Part shown: piece by piece, positions 9,086 to 17,674 of the stretch
How the letters are laid out: every line of letters starts with the position of its first letter
Numbering within the stretch: position 1 is the stretch's first letter
Assembly: GCA_028280715.1 (NCBI GenBank)
Contig: JANQLG010000040.1
Location: 25,566-89,565 of the forward strand
Direction of reading: 5' to 3'
Length of the DNA: 64,000 nucleotides
From: Spongiibacteraceae bacterium
Lineage (GTDB): Bacteria; Pseudomonadota; Gammaproteobacteria; Pseudomonadales; Dasaniaceae
The notes under the pieces: generated by a model
Database searches by the model: none
What the model saw: the letters and a program-made list of their open reading frames with translations, nothing else
What the model was told of the DNA's origin: nothing
Position numbers and translations under genes: made by a program

Positions 9086-10922
9086 TACTTAATGATTGAT
9101 CAACGAGAGGGATAATTTTTGCCCTACTATTTTTAATTTGGGCATACAGCATTTCTCGTTCGATCTCATTTTTGTCATTTAGTTTCAATGTGCCAGTTTG
9201 CCCATACACTCTGCTGTTAGTCAGTTCTTCCAGCTGGCGTAACCTCGGATGCAGTTGGTAACTGTCAACACCGAGTGCGTACATGCGCTGATAGGGTTTG
9301 CTGTTTACCAGTTCCTGGTTAATTTGTTGGTGCATGGTTGATGACGCACTTAAGACCCAAGGCATATCGGTAAAGCGTACACCATTGATGTCTCTATCTT
9401 TGTTGCCATCTGTGTAGCCTGCATACAATCGTGAAGTGCCATAAACGGGCAGGTCAGCAGCATAGTGGTAAGCCAGGAGTGGTTTGATGGAGCGGGCTTG
9501 TTGTGGCCTTGCTAAGAGAAAAACCATATCGATATCTTCACGTCGACGCGGTGAGAACTCAATAGTTTGGCCTATTAGGCGCTGAATACGGCGTGCCCTT
9601 TCTTCGCTGTCATCGAGTTGCAGTGCATTTTTTATAGAACTCGAGTAATCGCTCTGTCCGCTGTAGAGGCTCTCAGCGATAGTTGTTCCGCCTAGCTCTT
9701 CCCAGCGTTGATTAAAGGTATCGCGAACTCTATCCCCCCACTCGCCCTGTGGTGCGATGATCAGTGCCTTTTTATGGTTTTCCAAAAAGGCTATTTCAGC
9801 AATTTGCTTGGCTTCATCTTCAGGGGCAAGGGCAAATTGGAACATGTTCATTGGAGCGAAGCCGTAGTCGTCGATACGATTGAGTGCCAGTGTGGGAACG
9901 GGTAGAGCAAGTTCGTCAAACAGAAGTCGGACGCGATGTTTTTCCAAGGGACCAATTACCATTTCTGCACCAGCTGCTACTGCTTGATGGTAAAGTGCAA
10001 CCACATCTGAGTTGTTTTCAGTATCGTAGATAGCTAGCTCCGGGACTTTACCGCCGCGCTGTTGGGTTTCATATAATGCCGCTACGAAACCATCTCTAAC
10101 AGCTTTTCCAAACGGAGCCAGCTTATCGGTTAATGGCAGTAATAGAGCCACTTTATTGGGACGATTAGCGGCGAGTTCTTTAATTAACTCTAAGCCACCG
10201 GGCAAATTCGAACTGGCTGGGTGCTCGGCCCAAAATTGCTGCCAGCGATCTAGTTGGCGTACCTGTTCATCCAGATCGCCCTGATTTTCTTTGGCAATAA
10301 TGGCTAGTTCCAACCAGCCCTGATATTCACCGCGAAATGTTGATTCCCAATAACGCTTTAAATCGTCTTTAGAAACATACATTAATGACCGCCAGAGAGC
10401 CTGGTGGTTGCTGGTTTGCAGGGAAGCATCATCAAGTAGTGGTGCGATGTAAATTCTTTGTTGAGCGCTGGCAATATGGTTTCCCAATAAGGCAAAGACT
10501 TCAGCCCTAAGCAGGCTGATTTGTAGCTGCTGTTCAATGGGTAGAGTTGCTAGACCTTCTATAAGGCGTTGATTGTCGATGGTCAGTAAGGCTTCCTGGA
10601 AGAGGCCGCTTTTTATTTGTAGCTGCGACAGGATGGCAGCGTAGCTGACATGTTGCTCCAGAGGGAGTTGGTCAGGCTCAATGCCACCGATCACCTGTTC
10701 CAGTAGATCTAATTGATTGGCCTTAAGCAATAGTTCAGCTGCTTGCAGTTGCTTTTGTTCACGTTCTGGACTCAGGCTATTCTGGGCCTCACTCAACAGA
10801 CGTTCAATGAGCTCAGCTTGATTGCTTATTTGAGAGCCATCTTTAGCGGCTGGTTTAGTTGGTTGCTGAGTACAAGCCGTCAGTAAGAGTGCGATAAAGA
10901 TAATTAAAAAAGGTGTTCTCAT
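9036..10922 (-). CDS. lpoA: Penicillin-binding protein activator LpoA (LppC family)
   Basis: A 628-residue outer-membrane lipoprotein; lipobox LLTAC is at residues 13-17. The N-terminal half is helical (TPR-like) and the C-terminal half (from NKVALLLPLTDKLAPFGKAVRDGF, about residue 258) is a periplasmic-binding-protein-like domain, the layout of LpoA, which activates the peptidoglycan synthase PBP1A from the outer membrane. It is the first gene of the minus-strand envelope block and is divergent from rsmI with only 44 bases between their starts, so the promoters must lie within or overlap the gene starts. Confidence 0.93.
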   Translation of the reverse strand: MRTPFLIIFIALLLTACTQQPTKPAAKDGSQISNQAELIERLLSEAQNSLSPEREQKQLQAAELLLKANQLDLLEQVIGGIEPDQLPLEQHVSYAAILSQLQIKSGLFQEALLTIDNQRLIEGLATLPIEQQLQISLLRAEVFALLGNHIASAQQRIYIAPLLDDASLQTSNHQALWRSLMYVSKDDLKRYWESTFRGEYQGWLELAIIAKENQGDLDEQVRQLDRWQQFWAEHPASSNLPGGLELIKELAANRPNKVALLLPLTDKLAPFGKAVRDGFVAALYETQQRGGKVPELAIYDTENNSDVVALYHQAVAAGAEMVIGPLEKHRVRLLFDELALPVPTLALNRIDDYGFAPMNMFQFALAPEDEAKQIAEIAFLENHKKALIIAPQGEWGDRVRDTFNQRWEELGGTTIAESLYSGQSDYSSSIKNALQLDDSEERARRIQRLIGQTIEFSPRRREDIDMVFLLARPQQARSIKPLLAYHYAADLPVYGTSRLYAGYTDGNKDRDINGVRFTDMPWVLSASSTMHQQINQELVNSKPYQRMYALGVDSYQLHPRLRQLEELTNSRVYGQTGTLKLNDKNEIEREMLYAQIKNSRAKIIPLVDQSLSNATTTDGRANVLESKK

Positions 10923-10966
10923 GGGTTCTGCGTTGATAGGCTACAGTATTGGGTTTTTACTAGTTT

Positions 10967-11842
10967 ATGAGTAAGGAAGTCAGATTGTCAGATCCTAATT
11001 CCAAACATCGTGCATGCCTATATATTGTTGCCACTCCTATCGGTAATTTGGGTGATATGGTACCGCGAGCAGTGGAGATACTACAAACGGTAGATGTTAT
11101 TGCGGCAGAAGATACTCGTCACAGCAAACGTTTGATGCAGCATTTTGACATCACTACTCCAATGATGGCCTACCATGACCACAGCAAGACAGATGTCACC
11201 GATGCGTTAATTGCTCGGCTCGAAAAGGGTGACAGTATTGCGCTGATATCTGATGCGGGAACTCCACTGATTTCTGACCCGGGTTATCGGATTGTAGACG
11301 CAGCTTTAAACGCTAATATCCAGGTTGTTCCTGTTCCAGGTGCGAGCGCGGCTATTGCTGCATTAAGTGCTGCTGGTTTGCCATCTGATCGCTTTGTATT
11401 TGAAGGGTTTCTGAGTGCCAAGCAGCAGGCTCGGGTCAAGCAGTTGGAAGCTTTGCAAGGTGAAAGTCGGACCATGATTTTCTACGAGGCGCCACACCGT
11501 TTGCTGGATTGTTTGCAGGACTTGGCAGCAGTATTTGGGGTCAATAGGCAGGTGGTTTTAGCTAGAGAACTGACTAAAACCTATGAAACGATTAAGCGAG
11601 CGGAGGCAGGACTATTAGCTGAATGGGTTGCGGCTGATTCTCAGCAGCAAAAGGGCGAATGTGTACTGTTGGTACGAGGGGCTGATAAGGACGATGTGCA
11701 AAAAGAGGATGAGGGGTATCGTGTATTCGATGTGTTGGCCTCAGAGCTGCCATTGAAGCAGGCAGCATCACTGGCTGCAAAAATTACTGGTGTTAAAAAA
11801 AATGCGCTATACCAATATGGGCTTGATCAGCGTAAACAATAA
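10967..11842 (+). CDS. rsmI: 16S rRNA (cytidine-1402-2'-O)-methyltransferase
   Basis: A 291-residue RsmI of the tetrapyrrole-methylase fold. Signatures are YIVATPIGNLGDM near residue 20, AEDTRHS near residue 47, SDAGTPLISDPG near residue 90, and VPVPGASA. It 2'-O-methylates C1402 in the ribosomal P site of 16S rRNA using S-adenosylmethionine. The gene is divergent from lpoA, a highly conserved pair, and directly precedes the RNase P RNA gene. Confidence 0.95.
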   Translation: MSKEVRLSDPNSKHRACLYIVATPIGNLGDMVPRAVEILQTVDVIAAEDTRHSKRLMQHFDITTPMMAYHDHSKTDVTDALIARLEKGDSIALISDAGTPLISDPGYRIVDAALNANIQVVPVPGASAAIAALSAAGLPSDRFVFEGFLSAKQQARVKQLEALQGESRTMIFYEAPHRLLDCLQDLAAVFGVNRQVVLARELTKTYETIKRAEAGLLAEWVAADSQQQKGECVLLVRGADKDDVQKEDEGYRVFDVLASELPLKQAASLAAKITGVKKNALYQYGLDQRKQ

Positions 11843-11893
11843 AGTCATTCGAGAAACTTGCCTTTATTCTATCAAGCCCCTAATCTCCATCCC

Positions 11894-12291
<398 letters not shown>

Positions 12292-12363
12292 AATCATTTA
12301 AGCTTTTGCTCTTTTTGTTCTCCAGTTTTTTGCAATCATATATATTACTGTAAAAAATAATCG

Positions 12364-13107
12364 CTACTGAGTTTGGGTTGTTGATGGCGAGAGATGAGAG
12401 GCAGACGTTTTTGGAAAAGCAATTGCCATCAGCGTTAGAGAAAATACTAATAACAATGTTGAGGGAATATTAAGATCAAAGGTGAATCGACTGAGAGCCA
12501 ACCAGCCAAAATAACTAATGACGCTTAATTGTAACCATTGCGCAAAGCGACGGCAGGAAAATTGTAAATCACTTTTTTGATCACTCGTACGAATAAGTTT
12601 TTGCTTTAACCATTTTGATAGTAGTAACGATGCCGAAGTTAATGCCGTTACCGTCACTCCAACTAATATAAAAGATCCCCAAATTGCTGGCTCAGGCCAA
12701 TTGATGATTTGTGCTGATTTTGCAGGCCCGGACCAAAGAGCGTCCCAGCTGACAGCAAGAATCAGTCCTAGGCTTATTAATACAGCATTGCCTTCTCTTG
12801 GTGTTTCTTCAGGTTGTCTGAGATTGCGTAGCTCAGTAAAAATAAAATGCGCTATTAATAATGTTGCCAATAAGCCGATAGCTGGTGAAAGAAACGGAAA
12901 CTGCTTCAGGCTAAGGTAAGAAAGAGAGTAACCGGCCATTGGGAATAGTGTGTGAGTTAGACTAACCCCTGTTATCCAGTGAATGATATGGCGTCTAGTG
13001 TGCATTGATCTCGCTTGCAGGCTGGTAGCAATAGCCGCGTCAATGCCTATTCCCAGGCCCATTAAGATACTTGCAGAGAAAAACTCTATTAAAAAATTAT
13101 CCATCAA
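12364..13107 (-). CDS. Six-helix membrane protein, MntP/LysE-like
   Basis: A 247-residue integral membrane protein with about six hydrophobic segments. The first helix holds GLGIGIDAAIAT, and a second related segment in the middle reads VSWDALWSGPA. This doubled pattern of a glycine-rich helix with Asp-Ala resembles MntP-type manganese exporters and the wider LysE superfamily, where paired Asp residues bind the metal. The resemblance is by eye and weak, so the substrate is unknown. It stands alone, facing rnpB. A second Met lies one codon after the first. Confidence 0.6.
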   Translation of the reverse strand: MMDNFLIEFFSASILMGLGIGIDAAIATSLQARSMHTRRHIIHWITGVSLTHTLFPMAGYSLSYLSLKQFPFLSPAIGLLATLLIAHFIFTELRNLRQPEETPREGNAVLISLGLILAVSWDALWSGPAKSAQIINWPEPAIWGSFILVGVTVTALTSASLLLSKWLKQKLIRTSDQKSDLQFSCRRFAQWLQLSVISYFGWLALSRFTFDLNIPSTLLLVFSLTLMAIAFPKTSASHLSPSTTQTQ

Positions 13108-13390
13108 TTTTAGCCGTTAATTTTTGTGGTTTTTTGTTTAATCAGTGAGGTGGCTTTCACTGGTTAAAATATAATTGCTAAATTTTCGATATTGTTTGTT
13201 TTTAGTATCATTTGTCGTGAAATATACAACGCAATCGTGAAAGAAAAGTGACAGCTGCTATATATATTTTTGTAAATATAACGGTAATAAAAAAGTAATG
13301 TATGAAGTATTTATGACAGTAATCTGAAATAAAAACTACTGTCATGCTCTATTCAGGATGGGTTCTTGTTTTACATTAAGCTTGAAAAAA

Positions 13391-14416
13391 TCAGGTGTGA
13401 TTGGATTTTTTAGCACTAATTTTATACTTTCGAAGTAGACCGCGAAGCTGATGATAACTAATCCCTAACATGTTAGCTGTGTTTCCCTGGTGGCCATTAT
13501 TTTTCTTTAATGCTGAGGTGAGTGTGTCGATCTCGAATTGTTTAATGAGAGATGTATAGTCGCCAGTTGAGTCACTCAATGTTTCAATAATTTGTGTTGA
13601 TTGCTGCGGCTCAGTTTTTTCTGTTGCTGGGGGTTGGCTGAAGGGTGAGTCAAAAGGATTAATAATAATCTCATCGACGGCAACTTCAGGAGTAGTCCAG
13701 CGATAGATGGAACGTTCCACGACATTTTTTAATTCCCTGACATTTCCGGGCCAATGATATGTGAGCAGTTGCTCCATAGCTGCCGATGAAAACCCAGCGA
13801 AATAATCCCAGTTAAGTTCTCTGCAAATGTGAATAGCAAAATGCTGGGCTAAAAGCTCAATATCATCCTTGCGAAAACGTAAGGGAGGCAGATGCACTAC
13901 ATCAAAGCTAAGGCGGTCCAATAGATCTTCTCGGAACTCGCCCTTTTCAGCCATCTCTGGCAAGTTGGCGTTAGTCGCCGCAACGACACGTACATCAACT
14001 TGTAAGGTTTGCTGGCCGCCCAATCGTTCGAATTCTCCATACTCAATTAGACGCAGCAATTTCTCCTGCAGGCGGTAAGACATGGTGGCTAATTCATCGA
14101 GAAATAAGGTGCCACCATCGGCTCGTTCAAAACGGCCATGGTGAGTTCTTGTGGCGCCGGTAAATGCCCCTGGTTCATGACCGAATAATTCTGACTCCAA
14201 AAGGTCACTGCTAATTGCTGCGCAATTCACCTTAACCATAGGCCCATGCCAGCGTTCGGATAAATAATGCAGACGGTCTGCCGCCAGCTCTTTTCCCGTA
14301 CCGCGCTCACCGATAATGAGTACTGGTCGGTTGATGGGGGCCAGCTGTGATAGGTGTTCCAGGGCTTTGGCCAGCGTGCTGGAATTGCCAATAATTTCTT
14401 CGTGTGGGCGAGACAT
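13391..14416 (-). CDS. pspF: PspF-type sigma-54 enhancer-binding activator
   Basis: A 341-residue bacterial enhancer-binding protein that lacks a receiver domain, like PspF. The AAA+ core starts near residue 8 with Walker A GERGTGKE, the sigma-54 contact loop ELFGHEPGAFTGA, Walker B GGTLFLDE and an arginine-finger region. The C terminus (about 295-335) is a Fis-type helix-turn-helix. In known systems PspA holds PspF inactive until membrane stress. It is divergent from the psp genes, as in Escherichia coli, and a sigma-54 promoter lies in the gap. Confidence 0.94.
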   Translation of the reverse strand: MSRPHEEIIGNSSTLAKALEHLSQLAPINRPVLIIGERGTGKELAADRLHYLSERWHGPMVKVNCAAISSDLLESELFGHEPGAFTGATRTHHGRFERADGGTLFLDELATMSYRLQEKLLRLIEYGEFERLGGQQTLQVDVRVVAATNANLPEMAEKGEFREDLLDRLSFDVVHLPPLRFRKDDIELLAQHFAIHICRELNWDYFAGFSSAAMEQLLTYHWPGNVRELKNVVERSIYRWTTPEVAVDEIIINPFDSPFSQPPATEKTEPQQSTQIIETLSDSTGDYTSLIKQFEIDTLTSALKKNNGHQGNTANMLGISYHQLRGLLRKYKISAKKSNHT

Positions 14417-14459
14417 GGTATGGTTAAAATAGCTAATTATTTTGGTAAATATAGCCTAT

Positions 14460-14482
14460 TTTTTAGTTAAAATAACCAAAAA
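14460..14482 (+). promoter_or_regulatory. Candidate PspF upstream activating site
   Basis: An inverted repeat (TTTTTAGTTA, three bases, TAACCAAAAA; 9 of 10 positions pair) sits about 60-80 bases upstream of the sigma-54 promoter and just upstream of the pspF start. Position and symmetry suit a PspF enhancer site; there is no sequence proof. Confidence 0.4.
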
Positions 14483-14540
14483 TTTCGTATCCTTCTAAGA
14501 ATGAAATATTAATTCCTTAAAAAACAATGAGTTATAAAGT

Positions 14541-14556
14541 TGGCACAAGCTTTGTT
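14541..14556 (+). promoter_or_regulatory. Sigma-54 promoter of the psp operon
   Basis: TGGCAC at 14541-14546 and TTGTT at 14552-14556 give the -24/-12 pair with the invariant GG and 5-base spacing between the two elements. The -12 element has TTGT instead of TTGC. It faces the small peptide gene and pspA, and the divergent gene encodes the matching activator. Confidence 0.8.
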
Positions 14557-14615
14557 ATTAAGAGTTTGTAAATACGGTTGTTGTAGTGATTTAACTAACT
14601 TGAAGGATTAGGACA

Positions 14616-14753
14616 ATGAAAAGCCCGGAGCAAAAAATCGCAGATAGATTTAATGGTGGTGTACTTAGCTTGGTTTTAGCCATCGTCAGTTCAATGCTAC
14701 TGACAGTAGCCGTCGTAAGCCCCTGGGCTTATGTGATTGTTAGTTTTAGCTAG
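14616..14753 (+). CDS. Small membrane peptide in the psp leader (45 residues)
   Basis: A short frame starts at ATG 14616 with a good ribosome site (GGATTAGGA) 4-5 bases upstream and ends at TAG 14751. It encodes 45 residues: a charged start (MKSPEQKIADRF), then one long hydrophobic segment from about residue 14 to 44 containing a WAY near the end. It lies between the sigma-54 promoter and pspA, 23 bases before pspA, so would be the first gene of the psp transcript. I do not recognise a family; it is not PspB, PspC, PspD or PspG as I know them. Confidence 0.7.
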   Translation: MKSPEQKIADRFNGGVLSLVLAIVSSMLLTVAVVSPWAYVIVSFS

Positions 14754-14776
14754 AAGAGAGAAGTGAGGAGAGAAAC

Positions 14777-15472
14777 ATGGGTATTTTTTCGCGGATGACA
14801 GACATTATTAATTCCAATCTGAACTCTCTGCTGGATAGTGCAGAAGATCCGGAGAAGATGATTCGTCTGATTATTCAGGAGATGGAAGATACATTAGTGG
14901 AAGTACGAAGTTCTTCTGCCAGAGTGATGGCTGATCGCAAAACAGCGAGCCGTCAGGTGCAACGTTTAATGGATGAGGCCGAGCAGTGGGAAGCGAAAGC
15001 CAAGCTGGCGATCAGCAAAGAACGGGAAGACCTTGCCAGAGCTGCGTTGCTGGAAAAGCAGGCCATTCTCGAAGATGTAGAAAAATTGGAAACAGAACTG
15101 GTTGCCCTGGATGAGCACATCGAACATCTTCATGATGAAGTCGCTCAATTGCAACAGAAGCTGAGTGATGCCAAAGCGAAACGTAAAGCTATGCAGATGC
15201 GCAGCAAGACTGTGCAGACGCGTATGAAGGTCAAGCGTCAGGTGCAGCGTGAAGTGTTGGATGATGCCTTTAAAAAGTTCGACCGATTTGAGCGCCGAAT
15301 GGATAATCTGGAAGGTGAGTTGGAAGCGATGGATCTGGGGCGTGAACATAAAGATCTGGCATCAGAGATTGATGCTTTGGCTGAAGATGAAAAAGTGGAA
15401 GAAGAGCTGTCTAGGCTGAAGGCTGAAATGCAATCCGGTAGCACTAAAGAAAATCAAGGGAAACCCGAATAA
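14777..15472 (+). CDS. pspA: Phage shock protein A
   Basis: A 231-residue PspA/Vipp1 (ESCRT-III-like) protein, almost all helical coiled coil. The start MGIFSRMTDIINSNLNSLLD is the amphipathic membrane-binding helix, followed by AEDPEKMIRLIIQEMEDTL. It binds stressed inner membrane and inhibits PspF. A ribosome site (GAGGAGAGAAAC) precedes the ATG. It heads the pspABC set under the sigma-54 promoter at 14541. Confidence 0.96.
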   Translation: MGIFSRMTDIINSNLNSLLDSAEDPEKMIRLIIQEMEDTLVEVRSSSARVMADRKTASRQVQRLMDEAEQWEAKAKLAISKEREDLARAALLEKQAILEDVEKLETELVALDEHIEHLHDEVAQLQQKLSDAKAKRKAMQMRSKTVQTRMKVKRQVQREVLDDAFKKFDRFERRMDNLEGELEAMDLGREHKDLASEIDALAEDEKVEEELSRLKAEMQSGSTKENQGKPE

Positions 15473-15553
15473 AATTTCTAGTAGCGTTATACTTCTTGAT
15501 AACGCTAAAAACAACTTTGTATAAAACAAGGGTGATAATAGAAGGAAGTGAGC

Positions 15554-15823
15554 ATGTTTGATTTTCTGTTTGTGCCGACAGTTCTTTTTCTAACAATTGT
15601 GGCGCCAATATGGATTGTGATGCATTACAGTAGTGCTAAAAAATCCTCTCGTCATTTAGATCAACATGATCGAGAGGCGATTGAAGATTTGTTGGCTGAA
15701 CTCGACAAAATGACAGATCGCATTGAAGCGCTGGAATCGATATTGGATCACGACAATCCAAACTGGCGAAAACAGGGCAAAGATCAAGCAGTAACAGTTG
15801 CTGAAAAAGCTGGGGAGAAATAG
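15554..15823 (+). CDS. pspB: Phage shock protein B
   Basis: An 89-residue PspB: one N-terminal membrane helix (about residues 3-22, FDFLFVPTVLFLTIVAPIW), then a conserved cytoplasmic coiled coil with DREAIEDLLAELDKMTDRIEALESILD. PspB and PspC sense membrane stress and recruit PspA. ATG 15554 is preferred to GTG 15548 because AGGAAG lies five bases before it. The protein is slightly longer than the usual 75 residues because of a C-terminal tail. Confidence 0.92.
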   Translation: MFDFLFVPTVLFLTIVAPIWIVMHYSSAKKSSRHLDQHDREAIEDLLAELDKMTDRIEALESILDHDNPNWRKQGKDQAVTVAEKAGEK

Positions 15824-15825
15824 CA

Positions 15826-16299
15826 ATGAGTAAACATCGTCGACACCATGATGAATTCCGCCGCTGTAAACGCACGGTTCATCAGCGGCGCAAAAGTGGT
15901 TGGGACATGAATCTCTACCGCAATACAAAAGACAAAAAAGTTGCTGGCGTTTGTGCAGGGCTGGCTGATCACTTTGATGTAGCTCATTGGGTCATGCGTT
16001 TAATCTTTGTAGCAGGCTTTTTGTTTACAGGCACGTTAGCTTTATTTGGCTACTGTATTGCCTGGTACTTAATGGCGCCTAATCGAGAAGATTATGCTGA
16101 AGAGGCGGTTGAGTATGATGAAAATCGCCGCGAGTATAGACCGCGCAATATGTTTCGTTACAGTGAAAATGTCGGTAGCCGTATCAAAACAGCTCAACAA
16201 AAGGTCAAGGATTCATTGAGCCGAATCGAGGAAATGGAATCCTATGTGACTTCGCGGCAGTATCAATTGAATAAAGAGTTTTCTAAGTTGGCTGAATAA
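15826..16299 (+). CDS. pspC: Phage shock protein C
   Basis: A 157-residue PspC. The PspC domain begins near residue 30 (LYRNTKDKKVAGVCAGLADHFDV) and includes membrane segments around residues 50-80 ending WYLMAP. The C-terminal part is a charged coiled coil that would contact PspA. It is longer than E. coli PspC (119 residues): about 28 extra N-terminal residues are rich in Arg and His. A later ATG at 15907 would remove this extension, but the ATG at 15826 has the better ribosome site (GGGGAG) and only a 2-base gap from pspB. Confidence 0.9.
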   Translation: MSKHRRHHDEFRRCKRTVHQRRKSGWDMNLYRNTKDKKVAGVCAGLADHFDVAHWVMRLIFVAGFLFTGTLALFGYCIAWYLMAPNREDYAEEAVEYDENRREYRPRNMFRYSENVGSRIKTAQQKVKDSLSRIEEMESYVTSRQYQLNKEFSKLAE

Positions 16300-16304
16300 T
16301 ATTG

Positions 16305-17321
16305 TTATAACTCGATATTGATAGAATCCAAATGCTTAAACAAATCACCAGGCAGAGCCATATCCGTCAGAGCTTGTTCCGCAGCAGTTTGTTGCTGTTC
16401 ATCGTGCTTGGTGATGGCGTAAATCTCGCAAGCCATATTGGCCTGATATAACACGTGAGCATAGGGGCCAACATATTGGCCAGCGGTGAGATTAATTTGT
16501 TGTTGCAGCGCGGTACAAATTTCTTCGGGTAGCCCCCAGTCCATAGCAATGGTGTGGCTGAGCGTTTCTGAACTTGATTGCATGAGAGGAGCAAAAGCGG
16601 CATAACCGGGCTGTTCACTACCTTTATTCAGTTCCAGTTGGCTGCTGAGTTCACTAAAGATAGTGATTTTTCCGATATCGTGTACTAGGCCTAGTAGGTA
16701 GCCTTTGAAGGGCTCTAGCCCGCGGTGTTTGGCGATAATTTCACAGGCGACGGCGCAACAGAGCGAGTGCTGCCAGAGTTTGTGGCCGAATTCTGAATAG
16801 TAGTATGACTTACGTTGAATAACCGGTTGCAGAACAGCTGCCGATAATACGGATCTCAAACCATCGATACCCAGTTTTACGACCGCCATTTCAATGCTAT
16901 TAACTTTCTTAGCAGTGGGATTGAAGTAGACGCTATTAGCCAATTTGAGTACTGCAGTACTCAGCGCGGGATCTTTATTAATGATTTTGACGTAGTCATT
17001 GGCAGAACTTTTAGGATCTCTAAGGCTCTGCAGTAATTTGGGGATAATAGAGGGTAATCTTGGCACAGCTTTGATACGTTTGGCTTTTTCTGATAGTGCT
17101 TTTTCAACGACACTTAGTACCAATTTTTGGGGGACAGTTAGCGGTTTGTTGTCATCAATATTGCCGAGGATAGTCTCATAGAAACCATATTGAGTAGTCA
17201 GAATACTAAAGGTGCTGGGTTGAACGACCTCAATACCATCAGTGATGGTAGGTGAGCTATTACCAGAACGGAAAACGGAGCGGAAACGTGATAATAATCC
17301 TGCCATTGATTTGCTACTCAC
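16305..17321 (-). CDS. HDOD-domain signalling protein
   Basis: A 338-residue protein with an HDOD domain from about residue 90 to 300: LPSIIPKLLQSLRDPKSSANDYVKIINKDPALSTAVLKLANS, then VVKLGIDGLRSVL and GLVHDIGKITIF. HDOD proteins are HD-like domains found in signalling and stress control, mostly without proven catalysis. The N-terminal 85 residues contain no domain I recognise. It converges on pspC (5 bases apart). No partner such as a GGDEF protein is adjacent, so the pathway is unknown. Confidence 0.87.
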   Translation of the reverse strand: MSSKSMAGLLSRFRSVFRSGNSSPTITDGIEVVQPSTFSILTTQYGFYETILGNIDDNKPLTVPQKLVLSVVEKALSEKAKRIKAVPRLPSIIPKLLQSLRDPKSSANDYVKIINKDPALSTAVLKLANSVYFNPTAKKVNSIEMAVVKLGIDGLRSVLSAAVLQPVIQRKSYYYSEFGHKLWQHSLCCAVACEIIAKHRGLEPFKGYLLGLVHDIGKITIFSELSSQLELNKGSEQPGYAAFAPLMQSSSETLSHTIAMDWGLPEEICTALQQQINLTAGQYVGPYAHVLYQANMACEIYAITKHDEQQQTAAEQALTDMALPGDLFKHLDSINIEL

Positions 17322-17381
17322 TGCGACCTATAAAAAGACTGACTAAGTATATAGCTTAGATGCTTCTGATCAATTTGTTTC

Positions 17382-17409
17382 TTGGCAGGTTTTGAAAATC
17401 ACCTATAAT
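17382..17409 (+). promoter_or_regulatory. Strong predicted sigma-70 promoter without an adjacent gene
   Basis: TTGGCA at 17382-17387 and a perfect TATAAT at 17404-17409 are 16 bases apart. Transcription would start near 17416 and run into the terminator at 17574-17603, an interval with no supported protein gene on this strand. Confidence 0.65.
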
Positions 17410-17415
17410 CATTAA

Positions 17416-17603
17416 TAGTTGTTTTGATAGATGTGCCGAGTTTATAGAAAAGGGATTGGCGCGTTGTACTAAAGTCCAACTCTTCCTGTTCTGAAACATC
17501 TTTGCTGTAAGGCATTCTATTAGTCAGTAATTCAGTCTCGAGGGAGAGCACGTAAGTTAGATCTGCGTGCGTTGGGGCGGGCAATTTGCCCGCCCTTTTT
17601 TAT
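17416..17603 (+). ncRNA. Candidate small RNA of about 188 bases
   Basis: The interval is bounded by a near-consensus promoter (17382-17409) and a strong G/C-rich terminator (17574-17603). Inside, GCACG at about 17548 can pair with CGTGC at about 17566, forming another hairpin just before the terminator. No start codon with ribosome site opens a convincing plus-strand frame. I cannot assign it to 6S, RsmY/Z or another known family. An alternative is a long leader for the phosphatase gene starting at 17675, with the terminator as an attenuator. Confidence 0.5.
17574..17603 (+). terminator. Rho-independent terminator of the candidate small RNA
   Basis: GGGCGGGCAA pairs with TTGCCCGCCC around a very short loop and is followed by TTTTTTATTT on the plus strand only, so it is oriented for plus-strand transcripts. 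Confidence 0.85.
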
Positions 17604-17674
17604 TTGGTACGCTTTGGTTTTTGTTGGGAAACTACAGTTCATTTTTAGGGTTTATAGTTAAAAAGGTAACTTGC

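Noticed and set aside
12300..12363. T-rich stretch after RNase P RNA as terminator
   Set aside because: The T runs are not preceded by a stable hairpin.
17399..17584. Minus-strand 61-codon frame in the candidate small RNA region
   Set aside because: It starts inside the terminator hairpin, has no ribosome site and no recognisable protein features.
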